64,000 nt of DNA from Saccharibacillus sp. JS10 (GTDB lineage: Bacteria > Bacillota > Bacilli > Paenibacillales > Paenibacillaceae): assembly GCF_024436065.1 (NCBI RefSeq), contig NZ_JANFNS010000005.1, positions 305,704-369,703 of the forward strand. The letters run 5' to 3'. Position numbers and translations under genes: made by a program. Below the pieces are notes generated by a model. The model had not been told where the DNA came from and searched no databases. It worked only from the letters and a program-made list of their open reading frames with translations. This document shows, piece after piece, positions 62,512-64,000 of the stretch; position 1 is the first letter of the stretch; the number at the start of each line of letters is the position of its first letter.

Positions 62512-63918
62512 AATGATTGCTACTATTCTTTTAGGATCTTTTTCACTCATTAATTCATCGATTTTTCCAGAAAGATAAGGGTATTCATTAATATTCTGCT
62601 TCACTTCTTTCCAAATTATTTCTGCTTCATATCCCGTACTTCCAACGGGAATAATAGTCAACTTACGTTCTTTTGCAATCAAAAATTCTTGATAAACACC
62701 TTGACTATAGTGTCCTGTTTTTTCAACAGAGCCTTGCTCATTTGTTTTCTTACTTTGACCAAATAAGAATATGGCGGAACTACAGTCATGTTGCATGTTG
62801 ATTCTATATTCTTGTTTTTTATCTTCTGAAAGATCTTTATGGAATGGAAAAGGTCTCATGGAAAGATATTTATCCTTATTTTGAATACCCTGTTCCGCCA
62901 AATATTGATACGAATATCCTGTTATTAAAGTCCCTAGTCGTTTTCCTACGCCTGTAGATAATCTAAATCCGTTTTCTAATAAAGAAGTTACCAATGCATA
63001 AGATAGTTCATCAGATTGAGCTACCTCTGATTCTAAAATTTTGTCATACGCACCAGATATAAATACTTTCTTCTCTTTAATTTTATTATTCAATCTTTTC
63101 AATAAAGGAATGATTTGCGTCTCTGTTATGCACATAACTCGTATGTTGTATCTATTTTTAAGATCATGAACCATGTGCTCAAATTCAATCGTAGTTTTTT
63201 CATTTACCAACATAATAGCGTAATGTGTATTACCTTCTTTTCCAAGTAAGCGACTTATGGAACTGAGGCAGTCGAGTACAAGAGCATCAGTAAAACTGTA
63301 ACCAACAAAAAGAAAAGTATTTGAAATTAATTCTTTCTTTAAGAATGTTAAAAATAACGAATGCCCATCTTCATAATGATCGTAATCTTTTTTAGTTATG
63401 ATCATTTTGGATGGACTATTGATGTCACCATTTATTTTATGAACATTTACTTTTTCATTTCTATCAATGCTAGCCAAGTCTTTCTCATCATGTATCATGT
63501 TATAAGATATTAAACGACGACTTAATTCTTGCTCAATCAAAGGATCATAGTTTGTTGTCCAGATATTATTAAAATTCATATCAATTAGTTCAGTCAAAAG
63601 AGCATTACCTGGTTTGATTTTGCCGATTTCATCTTGCACTTTCTTTCTTAACTTACTATCTGTATGTTTATTAGCATAATATTGAGCTAATCTATATAGG
63701 TCGGTCTTTTCAGTAATCTCGATTCCTAATTCAGCAGCCAAAGGTTCAAACAAAGTTCCCCAAGTCACATGTCCAGAATTTCGTGAAACACCAGATCCAA
63801 CAAACAACGAAGATCCTTTATTTATCGTTTCTCTAGAAAATTCATCTAAGAAGTCATTGATGTCTAGTTTTGTTTGCTTTAGCAAGCGATCTGCTATTTC
63901 GTTATCTTCTATACTCAC
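62467..63918 (-). CDS. thsA: SIR2-SLOG effector, probable Thoeris ThsA
   Basis: A 483-residue two-domain protein, close to the length of Bacillus cereus ThsA. Residues 30-280 are SIR2-like with FVGSGVSR (39-46), WTTNYDPLIEQ (120-130, Asn123) and VNVHKINGD (157-165, His160), the NADase catalytic elements. Residues 283-475 are SLOG-like (KKVFISGA, STGVGKRLGTLITG, MRPFPFH, GVYQEFLIAKERKLTIIPVGSTGYEA), the domain that binds the TIR-made signal. On activation it depletes NAD+ and aborts infection. GTG start behind GGAGGT of the right leader copy. AT-rich; suggests transfer together with its partner. Confidence 0.85.
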   Translation of the reverse strand: MSIEDNEIADRLLKQTKLDINDFLDEFSRETINKGSSLFVGSGVSRNSGHVTWGTLFEPLAAELGIEITEKTDLYRLAQYYANKHTDSKLRKKVQDEIGKIKPGNALLTELIDMNFNNIWTTNYDPLIEQELSRRLISYNMIHDEKDLASIDRNEKVNVHKINGDINSPSKMIITKKDYDHYEDGHSLFLTFLKKELISNTFLFVGYSFTDALVLDCLSSISRLLGKEGNTHYAIMLVNEKTTIEFEHMVHDLKNRYNIRVMCITETQIIPLLKRLNNKIKEKKVFISGAYDKILESEVAQSDELSYALVTSLLENGFRLSTGVGKRLGTLITGYSYQYLAEQGIQNKDKYLSMRPFPFHKDLSEDKKQEYRINMQHDCSSAIFLFGQSKKTNEQGSVEKTGHYSQGVYQEFLIAKERKLTIIPVGSTGYEAEIIWKEVKQNINEYPYLSGKIDELMSEKDPKRIVAIILHILNEVAYNNRAN

Positions 63919-63923
63919 TTTTT

Positions 63924-64000
63924 ACCTCCAAATAATTCATAGTTATTAGTATCTAATTTGCTTTCAAAGTCCAATCCTTAAAAAACCTACTTACCTAGCA
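63924..64000 (-). repeat. 77-bp leader repeat, right copy (cut by window edge)
   Basis: Exact reverse complement of 61627-61703. It ends in the GGAGGT ribosome site of the SIR2-SLOG gene. The visible end is the window edge, so the repeat may extend and may include a promoter equal to that at 61592-61620. Confidence 0.98.

Noticed and set aside
62467..63918. Reading the SIR2 gene as a sirtuin deacetylase
   Set aside because: There are no zinc-binding Cys pairs of a sirtuin, and a SLOG domain follows; a defence-type NADase fits better.

Overview
The window reads as chromosome from a spore-forming, bacillithiol-using Gram-positive bacterium of the Paenibacillaceae (Paenibacillus/Saccharibacillus type). 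The evidence is gene content: a YesM/YesN two-component pair next to a sugar ABC transporter, CotF-type spore coat proteins, a YtxJ bacilliredoxin, several S-layer-homology (SLH) surface proteins, a complete-looking iol cluster and strong AGGAGG ribosome sites. The genus is an inference from style, not from a marker gene.

Layout. 1-6.8 kb: NUDIX hydrolase, a tyrosine recombinase beside a 36-bp-spaced repeat cluster, a carboxylesterase, a GH38 alpha-mannosidase and a YdeI-like protein. 6.9-9.8 kb: RpiR regulator-nagB-nagA operon for amino-sugar catabolism. 9.9-12.1 kb: VOC protein, WYL regulator, two coat proteins. 12.5-19.5 kb: leftward operon yesN-yesM-binding protein-two permeases. 19.7-27.8 kb: mixed housekeeping and accessory genes (P-loop kinase, methyltransferase, a permease/TetR/Mrr-like nuclease operon, SLH protein, bacilliredoxin plus alkyltransferase-like protein, leucine-rich-repeat protein, orphan DeoR regulator). 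27.8-32.5 kb: a giant secreted protein coupled to an SLH protein. 32.7-41.5 kb: myo-inositol catabolism, iolABCD with divergent iolR, then iolG-iolE. 41.7-47.2 kb: S-layer-anchored subtilase, FNT channel, MFS carrier, glutamine amidotransferase-like protein. 47.4-52.2 kb: an AT-rich island with a type II restriction-modification system and its C-protein regulator. 52.3-61.5 kb: lipoprotein, AraC regulator, three GNAT genes, phosphotransferase, NAT-fold protein, S9 peptidase, membrane-anchored unknown. 61.6-64.0 kb: an AT-rich TIR gene and SIR2-SLOG gene that face each other.

The most notable system is the last one. The SIR2+SLOG protein has the domain plan of Thoeris ThsA and the TIR protein that of ThsB, so this is very probably a Thoeris anti-phage system. 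Unusually, the two genes converge, overlap tail to tail by 45 bp, and are each preceded by the same 77-bp leader in inverted orientation (61627-61703 and 63924-64000; the second copy runs to the window edge). A 24-codon TTG-started ORF lies between the left leader and thsB.

Other points worth attention: two perfect C-boxes upstream of the restriction controller gene and a near-match C-box at the methyltransferase promoter; a dispersed structured intergenic repeat family with three recognisable copies (about 12.4, 39.1 and 47.4 kb); and a leucine-rich-repeat gene that appears to start at an ATT codon. Start codons were re-chosen where a ribosome site clearly favours an internal or alternative codon. 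All function calls come from reading motifs by eye; no database search was possible.
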